Shown: positions 18,964 to 26,611 of the stretch, piece by piece
Layout: each line of letters opens with the position of its first letter
Position numbering within the stretch: position 1 is the stretch's first letter
DNA from: Sphingomonas phyllosphaerae FA2
GTDB taxonomy: Bacteria; Pseudomonadota; Alphaproteobacteria; Sphingomonadales; Sphingomonadaceae
NCBI RefSeq assembly: GCF_000427645.1
Contig: NZ_KE386571.1
Location: 981,676 to 1,045,675, forward strand
DNA length: 64,000 nucleotides
Direction of reading: 5' to 3'
Notes under the pieces: model-generated
The model's database searches: none
What the model was told of the DNA's origin: nothing
The model's input: only the letters and a program-made list of their open reading frames with translations
Translations under genes and position numbers: made by a program

Positions 18964-20151
18964 ATGCCGTTACCCGCCGATCGTCACGCCATCCTCGAAG
19001 CCAATCGAACCCTGAAGATGGCCCGCTCCGCCCACGCCTATGTTCGCGGCAACACGGCAAAGTTTTACGAGTGGCTGGCGGCTTCGCCGATCGCCGCCCG
19101 CGTGCCGGTCGGGCCGGCGATCTGGATCTGCGGCGATTGTCATCTCGGGAACCTCGGCCCCTTGGCGAATGGAGATGGCCGCATCGAGGTGCAGATCCGC
19201 GATCTCGATCAGGCCGTTATCGGCAATCCAGCGCACGATCTGATCCGGCTCGGCCTGTCACTGGCGACCGCGGCGCGCGGCTCCGACTTGCCGGGCGTTA
19301 CGACGGCCCGAATGATGGAAGGGATGGTTGAAGGCTATGCCGCAGCAATCCACGATCCGACCAGCGGCGATGCCGGCGTCGAACCCGATGTCGTGCGCAG
19401 CATCAAGCGCGCGGCGATCGGGCGTCGCTGGCGTCATCTGGCCAAGGAACGGCTCGACGCGGTCGAGCCCTGCATCCCGCTCGGCAAGAAGTTCTGGGCC
19501 TTGGCGGACGAGGAGCGTGCGGCGCTGAAGGCGTTGTTCGAGGATCCGCAGGTCGTGCAATTGGTGCTGTCGTTGAAGGGCAAACCCGCTGACCGCGAAG
19601 TGCGCCTTGTCGACGCCGCCTATTGGATGAAGGGCTGCAGTTCGTTGGGGTTGATGCGCTATGCCGCGATCGTCGGCGTGAAAACCAGCAAGGGGCGCTG
19701 GTCCTATGCGCTCGTCGATCTGAAGGAAGCAGTCGCGCCCATCGCGCCGAGTGCCTCGGGCGCCACGATGCCTTCCGACAACGGCGACCGCGTCGTGGCG
19801 GCCGCGCGCGCGCTGTCACCGCATCTTGGCAGCCGCATGTTGGCCGTGCGGATGCTGAAACGCTCGCTGTTCATCCGCGAGTTGGCGCCGCAGGATCTGA
19901 AGCTGGAAATCGAGCAGTTCAGCCATGCCGAGGCGGTGCGATCGGCACGTTATCTGGCCTTCGTCGTCGGCAAGGCGCATGCCCGTCAGATGGACTCGTC
20001 GACCCGCGAGGCGTGGTGCGACGTTCTGGAGGCCGACCGGCGTAGTGCGATCGATACGCCCTCGTGGCTGTGGGAGAGCGTCGTGTCGCTCGCCGCCAGC
20101 CACGAAGCCGGCTATCTCGACCATTGTCGCCGCTACGCGCTCGCGGCTTGA
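18964..20151 (+). CDS. DUF2252 family protein (kinase-fold-like)
   Basis: A 395-residue cytoplasmic protein of the DUF2252 family. The hallmark GDCHLGNLGPL and IRDLDQAVIGNPAHDLIRL segments resemble the catalytic and metal-binding loops of aminoglycoside-phosphotransferase-like kinases (HxGN and D-x-D-x-A), so a small-molecule kinase role is plausible but unproven. C-terminal RYLAFVVGKAHARQMD is also typical. The ATG at 18964 is chosen; a TTG two codons upstream is also in frame. It stands alone and converges on the MBL-fold gene after 34 bases. No signal peptide or membrane helix is seen. Confidence 0.82.
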   Translation: MPLPADRHAILEANRTLKMARSAHAYVRGNTAKFYEWLAASPIAARVPVGPAIWICGDCHLGNLGPLANGDGRIEVQIRDLDQAVIGNPAHDLIRLGLSLATAARGSDLPGVTTARMMEGMVEGYAAAIHDPTSGDAGVEPDVVRSIKRAAIGRRWRHLAKERLDAVEPCIPLGKKFWALADEERAALKALFEDPQVVQLVLSLKGKPADREVRLVDAAYWMKGCSSLGLMRYAAIVGVKTSKGRWSYALVDLKEAVAPIAPSASGATMPSDNGDRVVAAARALSPHLGSRMLAVRMLKRSLFIRELAPQDLKLEIEQFSHAEAVRSARYLAFVVGKAHARQMDSSTREAWCDVLEADRRSAIDTPSWLWESVVSLAASHEAGYLDHCRRYALAA

Positions 20152-20185
20152 TCGATGCGCGGGCGCCGCTCGGCGGCTTACACGC

Positions 20186-21037
20186 CTACAGCGGGCAGCC
20201 GCTCTGGCAACGCTCCAGTTCGACCGGATCGTGCGTGCAGGTGACGGTAATCTCGTCGCGCCGTTCGACCGACAATCGCCGCAGGCGCGCCTGATTGTCC
20301 AGGCGACTGGTGACATCAACTTCCATCAGCCGCTGATAGGCCCGCAAACCCGGCGTGCAGCGACGACGCGCACCGCGCATCTCGCCACGGTAGAAATAGG
20401 CGTCGCCCGCGTGGAGCAGCCAGCCATCTTTGCGCCGCACCGCCACGCCGGCGTGGCCCCATGTGTGTCCCGGTAGCGGCACAAGCAGGATGTCGGGCGG
20501 CAGTCCGTCGAGATCGCGCACGGCGTCGAAACCGAACCACGGTTCACCCGACGCACCATAACGGCGCCACTGCGCAACATCGTTCAACTGGCGCGTGCGC
20601 CAGCGGTTGCGCGCAACGATCCCTTCGCGTGGCCCGGTTGCGTCATCATACTCGCGCTGCATGACGTGAACCTTGGCCTGTGGAAAGTCCTCGAGCCCGC
20701 CCGCATGATCGAAGTCGAGGTGGGTCGCGATGATGTGCCGCACGTCGCTCGCCCGGTAGCCGAGCGCCTCTACCTGGCGGATCGCGGTGTCGCGCTCATG
20801 CAGCCGGATGTTGAGCATCATCCGCCACGGCAGCGTTATGCGTGGCTGCGGATGCTCGTGGGGGTGCGCGACATCGCGCAGCCCGTATCCGGTATCGACC
20901 AGCACCAGTCCGTGCGCTCGGGTCTCGATCAACAGACAGTGGCAAACGATGCGCCCGAGCGGCCCCAAGCTACGGCCATCGAACAAGGCCCCGCCGATCG
21001 GGCAATCGGTGCCGCAATTCAAATGGTGGATCTTCAC
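20186..21037 (-). CDS. MBL-fold metallo-hydrolase, lactonase-like
   Basis: A 283-residue metallo-beta-lactamase-fold hydrolase. The metal site reads HLDFDH (residues 106-111) instead of the classic HxHxDH, with Asp108 where the second His normally stands. Later metal ligands fit GHTWGHAG and HAGDAYF. Overall layout (IETRAHGLVLVDTGYG near the N-terminus) resembles N-acyl-homoserine-lactonase-like enzymes, but the Asp change makes the reaction uncertain. Start is the GTG at 21037, just after AAGGAGGG, a near-perfect ribosome site; the frame is open further upstream but that part overlaps the catalase gene. It is separated from the catalase gene by a terminator. Confidence 0.85.
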   Translation of the reverse strand: MKIHHLNCGTDCPIGGALFDGRSLGPLGRIVCHCLLIETRAHGLVLVDTGYGLRDVAHPHEHPQPRITLPWRMMLNIRLHERDTAIRQVEALGYRASDVRHIIATHLDFDHAGGLEDFPQAKVHVMQREYDDATGPREGIVARNRWRTRQLNDVAQWRRYGASGEPWFGFDAVRDLDGLPPDILLVPLPGHTWGHAGVAVRRKDGWLLHAGDAYFYRGEMRGARRRCTPGLRAYQRLMEVDVTSRLDNQARLRRLSVERRDEITVTCTHDPVELERCQSGCPL

Positions 21038-21060
21038 GATCCCTCCTTTTCCCTGAAAGC

Positions 21061-21094
21061 AAAAAGGCGGGATCGTCGCATGTACGGTCCCGCC
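21061..21094 (-). terminator. Rho-independent terminator of the Mn catalase gene
   Basis: On the minus strand GGCGGGA pairs with TCCCGCC, with further CGT/ACG pairing inside, followed directly by TTTTT. It lies 11 bases after the catalase stop and ends before the ribosome site of the MBL-fold gene. Confidence 0.85.
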
Positions 21095-21104
21095 GATTGC
21101 GCGT

Positions 21105-21959
21105 TCAGCCGATCTGCTTATCCTGCGCTGCACTATCCGGACGTGCCGGTCCGAGGATCGGCTCCTCGCCGAGCGGACGATTCGGGAAGATCGTAAATTC
21201 GCCACGACCGTCGATCGACGGACCGCTCGTCCACCGACCCTCGGGAACCGTGCCGTCCGCGGCGGTGGCATAGAAATTGTAGTTGTTCTCCTGATCCTCC
21301 AGTTCCTGCGGGAAGGAGTTCGGGATCGGAAGGTTGGCCGAGGGCCCGCCGAGTTCTTCGAGTACGGCCAGCCATTGCTGCTGATGCATCGTGTCACGCG
21401 CGATCATGTAGTGCAGCATCTTCTTCATGCCGTCGTCATCGGTTGCATTGAACAGGCGCACCGCCAACACACGGCCGGTGCTCTCCGCGGCGACGTTGCA
21501 ATACATATCCGCCGCCACATTGCCGCTGGCATAGATGTGACTCATGTTGAACGGCACGCCATCAGAATCCATCGGCATCGCCGCAAGGCCGCCTGACAGC
21601 AGGTTCTTGTGGATCAGCCCCTCGATCGAGGCCTTGGCGCTGCCGCCGCCCATCACGGCGCCAACGATCGAGTCGGCCGCGCCCTCTTCCTGCGCGGATG
21701 ACGGCGCGGTTTCGAGGTTCAGTGCGACGGCGGTCGCCAGCATCTCGATATGGCCGATCTCCTCGGTCGCGGTATGCAACAGCATGTCGCGGTACTTTGG
21801 CGTCGGCGCACGGTTGCCCCACGCCTGGAAGAAATATTGCATGCACACGCGGATTTCGCCTTCGACGCCGCCGATCGCCTGCTGCAGCATCCGTGCGAAG
21901 CCTGGATTGGGCGTGTCGACCACAACTGGATATTGCAGCCGCTTGTCATGATAATACAT
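21105..21959 (-). CDS. Manganese (non-haem) catalase
   Basis: A 284-residue dimanganese catalase that breaks down hydrogen peroxide in the cytoplasm. All expected dimanganese ligands are present: Glu35 (GGVEGEIRV), Glu67 and His70 (TEEIGHIEM), Glu159 (AAESTGR) and His192 (RDTMHQQQW). Length is normal for the family and no signal peptide is seen. It is monocistronic, ending at a strong terminator. It is divergent from the photoproduct-lyase-like gene across 269 bases, so shared stress control is possible. Confidence 0.95.
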   Translation of the reverse strand: MYYHDKRLQYPVVVDTPNPGFARMLQQAIGGVEGEIRVCMQYFFQAWGNRAPTPKYRDMLLHTATEEIGHIEMLATAVALNLETAPSSAQEEGAADSIVGAVMGGGSAKASIEGLIHKNLLSGGLAAMPMDSDGVPFNMSHIYASGNVAADMYCNVAAESTGRVLAVRLFNATDDDGMKKMLHYMIARDTMHQQQWLAVLEELGGPSANLPIPNSFPQELEDQENNYNFYATAADGTVPEGRWTSGPSIDGRGEFTIFPNRPLGEEPILGPARPDSAAQDKQIG

Positions 21960-21998
21960 AGATCAACCTTCTGTTGGAGAGGTGGATTGACAAGTCTC

Positions 21999-22025
21999 GA
22001 ACAGATCACGCGGCGCAAAGTGTTC
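21999..22025 (-). promoter_or_regulatory. Weak candidate stress promoter or operator of the catalase gene
   Basis: GAACA and TGTTC face each other across 17 bases. Read on the minus strand this gives AGAAC, 18 bases, TGTT, loosely like the EcfG-type general-stress consensus GGAAC-N16/17-CGTT. Both boxes and the spacing deviate. Confidence 0.2.
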
Positions 22026-22228
22026 TTGTTGATGGGTGGAAAGTGTATGATCTGGCTCAATGGTGCCGGCTGAGGCGAGTTGAAACAAGGCGACGAAGCC
22101 AAGGATCATAGAAGTTGCTGATGAATGTCGTTGATGCTTGATAGGGACATCGATCGTTGGCTAGCCTGGTGATCCAGCGATGTTGACGGGAGCCGGGTCG
22201 TTCGTGCCGTCTCGCTCGTTGACCAGCC

Positions 22229-23314
22229 ATGTCGACCCAAGCGAACAAGCCAATCGGTGATCGTTCCATCTGGCTGCCACGGCGCCTTCTGGTGACGAGA
22301 TCGGCGCTGCTGTTTCCGCATGGGCGCGCGATCGTCTCACGGGCCGAGGCACTTGGCGTCGACATCGTTCAGCTCGCCGGTGACCGCCTGTCGCTCGATT
22401 TGCCCGACGATCCGCGCCGGGTTTATGCCAACGCCAAGTCGACGCTCGCAGTCGTCGTCGCACCGCCCTCGAAGCGCCGGCTTCAGCCCATCGCCCCGAG
22501 TGCCGACTGGCGCATCGATCTGGCGGAGGGCTGCCCTGCGCATTGTAGCTACTGCTATCTCGCCGGTTCGCTGAAGGGCCCGCCGATCACGCGCACCTAC
22601 GCCAACCTGGACGAAGTTCTCGCCGGCATTCCGGCCTACGAAGGGCAGGGCACGGTCACCTCCCACAGCCGGTACCGCGCGCATGAGGGGACGACGTTTG
22701 AGGCGTCCTGTTATACGGACCCGCTGGCGCTGGAGCCGATCACCGGTTCGCTGTCGGCGACAATTGAATGGTTTGGGCGGTGGGATGCACCGGTGCAGCT
22801 TCGCTTCACCAGCAAGTTCGCAAATATCGCTCCGTTGATCGACATCGATCATCAGCGGCGAACCCGAATGCGCGCGTCGATCAACCCGGTCATGTTCGCG
22901 CGCTTCGAGGGCGGCACCGCGCCAGTCGAGCAGCGGCTACGGGCACTTCGTGAGATGGCGCTCGCGGGCTATCCGGTCGGCCTGACGATTGCTCCCATCA
23001 TCGCTGCCGAGGGATGGCAGGACGCCTATGGGAGCCTGCTGGCGCAGGCTGCGGCTATGCTCGCGGATGTGAGCGATGATTTGACGATCGAACTCATCAC
23101 GCACCGCTTCAATGCAGGATCGAAGGCGGTGCTGCAGAGCTGGTACCCTGGCTCATCGCTGGACATGAGCCCGGTCAACCGCGTCACCAAGCGGACGAAA
23201 TTCGGCACCGAGAAGGAGGTCTACGACGCCGTGACGATGCGCGCGTTGCGCAATTTCTTTGAGGAGCGGATCGCCGCGCTGCTGCCGGCGGCGCGCATTC
23301 TGTACTTTACGTGA
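22229..23314 (+). CDS. Spore-photoproduct-lyase-like radical SAM protein
   Basis: A 361-residue radical SAM enzyme. The [4Fe-4S] motif CPAHCSYC gives Cys102, Cys106 and Cys109 with the CxxxCxxC spacing, embedded in AEGCPAHCSYCYLAGS as in the SplB family. The C-terminal TKRTKFGTEKEVYD segment also fits. SplB reverses the thymine spore photoproduct in Bacillus spores. Proteobacterial homologues occur without sporulation, and their substrate is not settled as far as I know. A DNA photolesion repair role is an inference. It is divergent from Mn catalase and ends 12 bases from the convergent HAD gene. Confidence 0.85.
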   Translation: MSTQANKPIGDRSIWLPRRLLVTRSALLFPHGRAIVSRAEALGVDIVQLAGDRLSLDLPDDPRRVYANAKSTLAVVVAPPSKRRLQPIAPSADWRIDLAEGCPAHCSYCYLAGSLKGPPITRTYANLDEVLAGIPAYEGQGTVTSHSRYRAHEGTTFEASCYTDPLALEPITGSLSATIEWFGRWDAPVQLRFTSKFANIAPLIDIDHQRRTRMRASINPVMFARFEGGTAPVEQRLRALREMALAGYPVGLTIAPIIAAEGWQDAYGSLLAQAAAMLADVSDDLTIELITHRFNAGSKAVLQSWYPGSSLDMSPVNRVTKRTKFGTEKEVYDAVTMRALRNFFEERIAALLPAARILYFT

Positions 23315-23326
23315 GCGCCGGTAGCT

Positions 23327-23992
23327 TCATCGGTTGAGCGGCGAGTGTTCGAAGTCGCGCAACAACGCGGCGACATCGTCGTAGATCGCGAGCGCCCCGG
23401 CGCCGGTCAGCGCCTCGTCGCCGAACTTGCCCGACCGTACCGCGACCGCGCCGATACCGCATTTCGCCGCCGCCTCGACGTCATACGGCGTATCACCGAC
23501 GACGATTACCTCGCTGGCGGTCAGCGGCGCCAGCTTACGCAACGCGACCGAGAAGATGTCGGGCGCGGGCTTGGTCTTCTCGACGTCGTCGGAGGTGGTC
23601 GATAGCGCCACGAATGGGCGGATATTTAGCAAGTCGAGATAATGGTCGCGTTCGCTTCCCGATGCCGAAGACGCGAGCACGACCTCTCGTCCGCTTTCCG
23701 CAACCTTCTCGATCAGAGCGCGCGCATCTCGGAACGGCGCAATCTCTTCGAGATAGCGCGACTTGAAGATATCACCGTGCAGCTTGCCCATCTTCTCGAC
23801 ATCTGCGGGATTGGCATCGGGAAGAAGTGTCGGCACGAGCATGTCGGTGCCCTTGCCGATCTGGTCGTGAACCCGCCGGTCGGTAAAGTGCGCGCCGACG
23901 TCGCGGAACACCGTTTGCCAAGCGGCAACATGTTCGTCGTTGCTGTCGACCAGCGTCCCGTCGATGTCGAACAAAACTGCCTTGATCTTCAT
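23327..23992 (-). CDS. HAD-superfamily phosphatase (subfamily IA)
   Basis: A 221-residue haloacid-dehalogenase-type hydrolase. Motif I is FDIDGT with nucleophile Asp9 and acid/base Asp11; motif II is SSAS near residue 107; the motif III lysine is in KTKPAPD; motif IV is VVGDTPYDV. A helical cap follows motif I, as in phosphoglycolate phosphatase and beta-phosphoglucomutase relatives. The substrate is unknown, probably a small sugar phosphate. GGGAGCG stands before the ATG. It diverges from the small conserved gene at 24139. Confidence 0.88.
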   Translation of the reverse strand: MKIKAVLFDIDGTLVDSNDEHVAAWQTVFRDVGAHFTDRRVHDQIGKGTDMLVPTLLPDANPADVEKMGKLHGDIFKSRYLEEIAPFRDARALIEKVAESGREVVLASSASGSERDHYLDLLNIRPFVALSTTSDDVEKTKPAPDIFSVALRKLAPLTASEVIVVGDTPYDVEAAAKCGIGAVAVRSGKFGDEALTGAGALAIYDDVAALLRDFEHSPLNR

Positions 23993-24138
23993 GCGCTATC
24001 GCTCCCGTAAGAACCGCCAACGCGCCATGTCGTGTAACGGGGGCGTGAGGGTCGACGGCCGTCGTGCGATCGATCGGTCTGGTAAGGTGGACACGCACAT
24101 CTGTGCCACGGCGCGCCGATCATGCTAAGATGGCATGC

Positions 24139-24459
24139 ATGTCGAAATCCCTCAGCACTGCCGGCACCGTCGACGTCGATGGCGCCACGTACGATTGGCG
24201 CCTCCAGCGTGAACCTCACCTGTCGGATGACGAGGGCTGGAAGGGGATGACGATCGCTCTGCTGCAACGGAATGCCAAGCGCGAGGTGATGCTCGAGTTT
24301 CCGCCGCCGAAGCGCCTGCTGAAGGGCTTGCCGCGCGGGCGATTGCAGCTTGACGACGCCACGATCACGCGCTGCGTCCGCGCCGCGCTGTTGGCAGGCT
24401 GGGAGCCGACGTCGCGCGGGCGGCCGGTGGTGATGACAGTGGACGCGGAAGGCAATTAG
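24139..24459 (+). CDS. Small conserved hypothetical protein
   Basis: A 106-residue soluble protein of unknown function. The sequence (GTVDVDGATYDWRLQREP, DDEGWKGMTIALLQ, AALLAGWEPTSRGRP) matches from memory a small conserved alphaproteobacterial family without a known role. It has a beta-rich N-terminal half and a helix near the C-terminus. The ATG at 24139 (MSKSLSTAG) is chosen to match the family start; ATG at 24130 is an alternative. No domain name is claimed. It precedes the AlkB-exonuclease operon in the same direction by 130 bases. Confidence 0.7.
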   Translation: MSKSLSTAGTVDVDGATYDWRLQREPHLSDDEGWKGMTIALLQRNAKREVMLEFPPPKRLLKGLPRGRLQLDDATITRCVRAALLAGWEPTSRGRPVVMTVDAEGN

Positions 24460-24498
24460 GAAGCGTCGCCCCGATCCAGGTGGAAGCGGGATCGCGTG

Positions 24499-24527
24499 TT
24501 TTCATTCTGTTCCCACGGCCCTATATA
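24499..24527 (+). promoter_or_regulatory. Candidate sigma-70-type promoter for the alkB-exonuclease operon
   Basis: TTTTCA at 24499-24504 and TATATA at 24522-24527 are 17 bases apart, with an AT-rich -10 in an otherwise GC-rich context. It lies 62 bases before the AlkB-like ATG. Confidence 0.4.
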
Positions 24528-24589
24528 GACAGCGATGACCTCGTCGACGCGCGCGATAGATGACCGGGCCCCGCCGAGGCGGTGGCGTA

Positions 24590-25150
24590 ATGCTTGACCT
24601 CTTCGACGCTCCCCTCCTGCCGGGGCTTAGCATCCGCGATGACCTGATCGATGCCGACGAAGCACGAATGCTGATCGAACGCATCGACGCGACCGGCCTG
24701 ACTCCGTTTCGGTTCCAGTGCTGGACCGGCAAACGTCTGACCACGTCTTTCGGATGGGACTACGATTTCACCGTCGGGCGGCCGACCCAGGCGCCCCCGC
24801 TGCCCGACTGGCTCCGTCCTTTTCGCGAGCGTGCCGCGACGTTCGCGGGGCTCGATCCCGGTGTCCTGATCCAGGCGTTGCTGATCCGCTACGACCCAGG
24901 GGCGGGGATCGGTTGGCACCGCGACCGGCCGATCTACGGACATATCCTCGGCCTCTCGCTCGGTGAGCCAGCTGTGATGCGATTTCGGCGGCGGCGCGCA
25001 GACGGGTTCGACCGCGCATCGGTCCCGCTCACGCCACGCGGCGCCTATCACATGAGCGGACCTGCGCGTCATGAATGGGAACATAGCATCGTCGAGATGG
25101 TGCGGCCGCGCTGGTCCATCACCTTTCGCAGTCTCGCGAACCAGGCATGA
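24590..25150 (+). CDS. AlkB-like 2-oxoglutarate/Fe(II) dioxygenase
   Basis: A 186-residue AlkB-family dioxygenase that probably removes alkyl groups from nucleic-acid bases. Iron ligands are the HxD in GWHRDRP and the distal His in RHEWEHSI. The 2-oxoglutarate-binding arginines lie in RPRWSITFR. Short AlkB homologues of this type are common in alphaproteobacteria. ATG 24590 follows AGGCGG; an in-frame ATG at 24560 would add ten basic, glycine-rich residues. The stop overlaps the ATG of the exonuclease gene (ATGA), so the two proteins are probably made together. Confidence 0.88.
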   Translation: MLDLFDAPLLPGLSIRDDLIDADEARMLIERIDATGLTPFRFQCWTGKRLTTSFGWDYDFTVGRPTQAPPLPDWLRPFRERAATFAGLDPGVLIQALLIRYDPGAGIGWHRDRPIYGHILGLSLGEPAVMRFRRRRADGFDRASVPLTPRGAYHMSGPARHEWEHSIVEMVRPRWSITFRSLANQA

Positions 25151-26004
25151 CGGTCGAAACTGCTGGAGCGCCGCTAAGTCCTGACTTTGTTGTCCTCGAC
25201 GTCGAAACTGCCTGTTCGCGCGTCAGCAGCATCTGCCAGGTCGGCATCGTCGGCTTCAAGGACGGGGTCGAGATTTTTGAATATGAGACGCTGATCGATC
25301 CGCTCGACGACTTCTCGCCGTTCAACACACGTGTCCACGGCCTCACGTGTGATCATGTCTTCGGCGCGCCCACGTTCGGCGATGTGCATGCCGCCATCGA
25401 CGGGCACCTATCCGGCCGGATCACCGTCGCGCACTCCTTCTTCGACAAGGGCGCGTTGAGCGCAGCCTGCGCCACACACGGACGAGCGGCAATCGAGACG
25501 ACGTGGCTCGACAGCGTCAGGGTCGCCAAGCGCGCGTGGCCCGAATTGCCCAGTCACAGGTTGAACGTGCTGTCGAAGTTTCTCGGCGTCCGGCACAAGC
25601 ATCATGACGCGCTGAGCGACGCGCGCGCCGCCGGAATGGTGATCGTACGCGCGATCGAGCACACCGGGATCGGGCTCGCCGGATGGCTCGCATCGGCAAA
25701 CGGGCGTCAGACGACCGCGCCCAAGCCCGCGGCGAGCGGGCCGCTGAAGGGCGAGCGCGTGGTGATCCTCGGTGCGGCGCGCGACGGCGAACTCGCACGA
25801 ACCTTGGCGGCAGCTGGTGCGCGGATCATGGCGGCGGTCGGCACCACCACCACCAAGCTGGTCATCAGCAACGCGCAGCCGTTCGGCCGTTTCGTTACCG
25901 CCCATGCCGAGTATCGCCGCGCCGAGGCGCTGCGCAAAGGCGGCACCTTGATCGAGATCGTGGCCGAAGAAGAGCTTCGTCGCGGGATCGATCCGGGCAT
26001 TTAA
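25147..26004 (+). CDS. DEDDh exonuclease with C-terminal BRCT domain
   Basis: A 285-residue fusion. Residues about 12-170 form a DnaQ-type 3'-5' exonuclease: Asp18 and Glu20 (VVLDVETA), then the second Asp region (HSFFDKGAL) and the DEDDh end (HHDALSDARAAG). Residues about 195-280 form a BRCT-like domain (LKGERVVILGAARDGELARTLAAAGARI, then TTTTKLVIS). Similar fusions exist among epsilon-subunit-like exonucleases. It overlaps the AlkB gene by 4 bases, suggesting a linked DNA-repair task in which alkylated ends are processed; that link is inference. Confidence 0.88.
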   Translation: MTVETAGAPLSPDFVVLDVETACSRVSSICQVGIVGFKDGVEIFEYETLIDPLDDFSPFNTRVHGLTCDHVFGAPTFGDVHAAIDGHLSGRITVAHSFFDKGALSAACATHGRAAIETTWLDSVRVAKRAWPELPSHRLNVLSKFLGVRHKHHDALSDARAAGMVIVRAIEHTGIGLAGWLASANGRQTTAPKPAASGPLKGERVVILGAARDGELARTLAAAGARIMAAVGTTTTKLVISNAQPFGRFVTAHAEYRRAEALRKGGTLIEIVAEEELRRGIDPGI

Positions 26005-26103
26005 TGACAAGACTCGCGGAAACTCCAGGAATTACAACGATCTGTGTTGCGATCAGCGTCGACGGCTGCGACGATGCACTTCTTTCAGTCAGGCAGGTTC
26101 ACG

Positions 26104-26607
26104 ATGCGGATGATCGACGTGAGAAACGCGCTTGCAACGGCCATCATGTTCGTTACCGCCGCGGGGCCAACCCACGCCGCGGCACAAGCCGCGCCGCCGC
26201 CTGACCGTCGCGACTTCGCCAGCGCGAGAGAGGTACAGGCGCAGGTCGCCGCCATGCTTGCCGGTATGAAAGCGGGGCAGGGCTTTGCGTGGCGCCCGCT
26301 TGTCGAGGATGCATCGCATTCGGTCGCCATCGAGATCTGGAAGAAGCCCGGTCGGCCGGCGGTTCATCCTGCAGAGGCCGAATATGCCGTGGTGCTCGAA
26401 GGCGCCGGCACGTTGATATCGGGTGGCACATTGATCGCACCGGCGACACGTCGCGAAGGATTGGTGGAAGGCGAGCGCATCGAGGGCGGAGCGACCCGGG
26501 CGCTGCGCAAAGGCGACGTGCTCCTGATCCCGGCCGGGGTGCCGCATTGGTTCGGCATCAATGGCGAACGGCTCGTCCTGCTCGGCACGAAGCTGCCCGC
26601 CCGCTGA
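26104..26607 (+). CDS. Exported cupin-domain protein
   Basis: A 167-residue protein with an N-terminal signal peptide (MRMIDVRNALATAIMFVTAAGPTHAAAQ) and a single cupin barrel. Metal-type cupin motifs are PAVHPAEAEYAVVLEGAG and the second box GDVLLIPAGVPHWF. In the first box the usual second His is not obvious, so metal binding may be incomplete. The function is unknown; such proteins range from isomerases to sugar or quercetin-like ring enzymes. ATG 26104 is chosen because it gives the cleanest signal. It ends 4 bases before the convergent GGDEF-EAL gene. Confidence 0.8.
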   Translation: MRMIDVRNALATAIMFVTAAGPTHAAAQAAPPPDRRDFASAREVQAQVAAMLAGMKAGQGFAWRPLVEDASHSVAIEIWKKPGRPAVHPAEAEYAVVLEGAGTLISGGTLIAPATRREGLVEGERIEGGATRALRKGDVLLIPAGVPHWFGINGERLVLLGTKLPAR

Positions 26608-26611
26608 CCGG

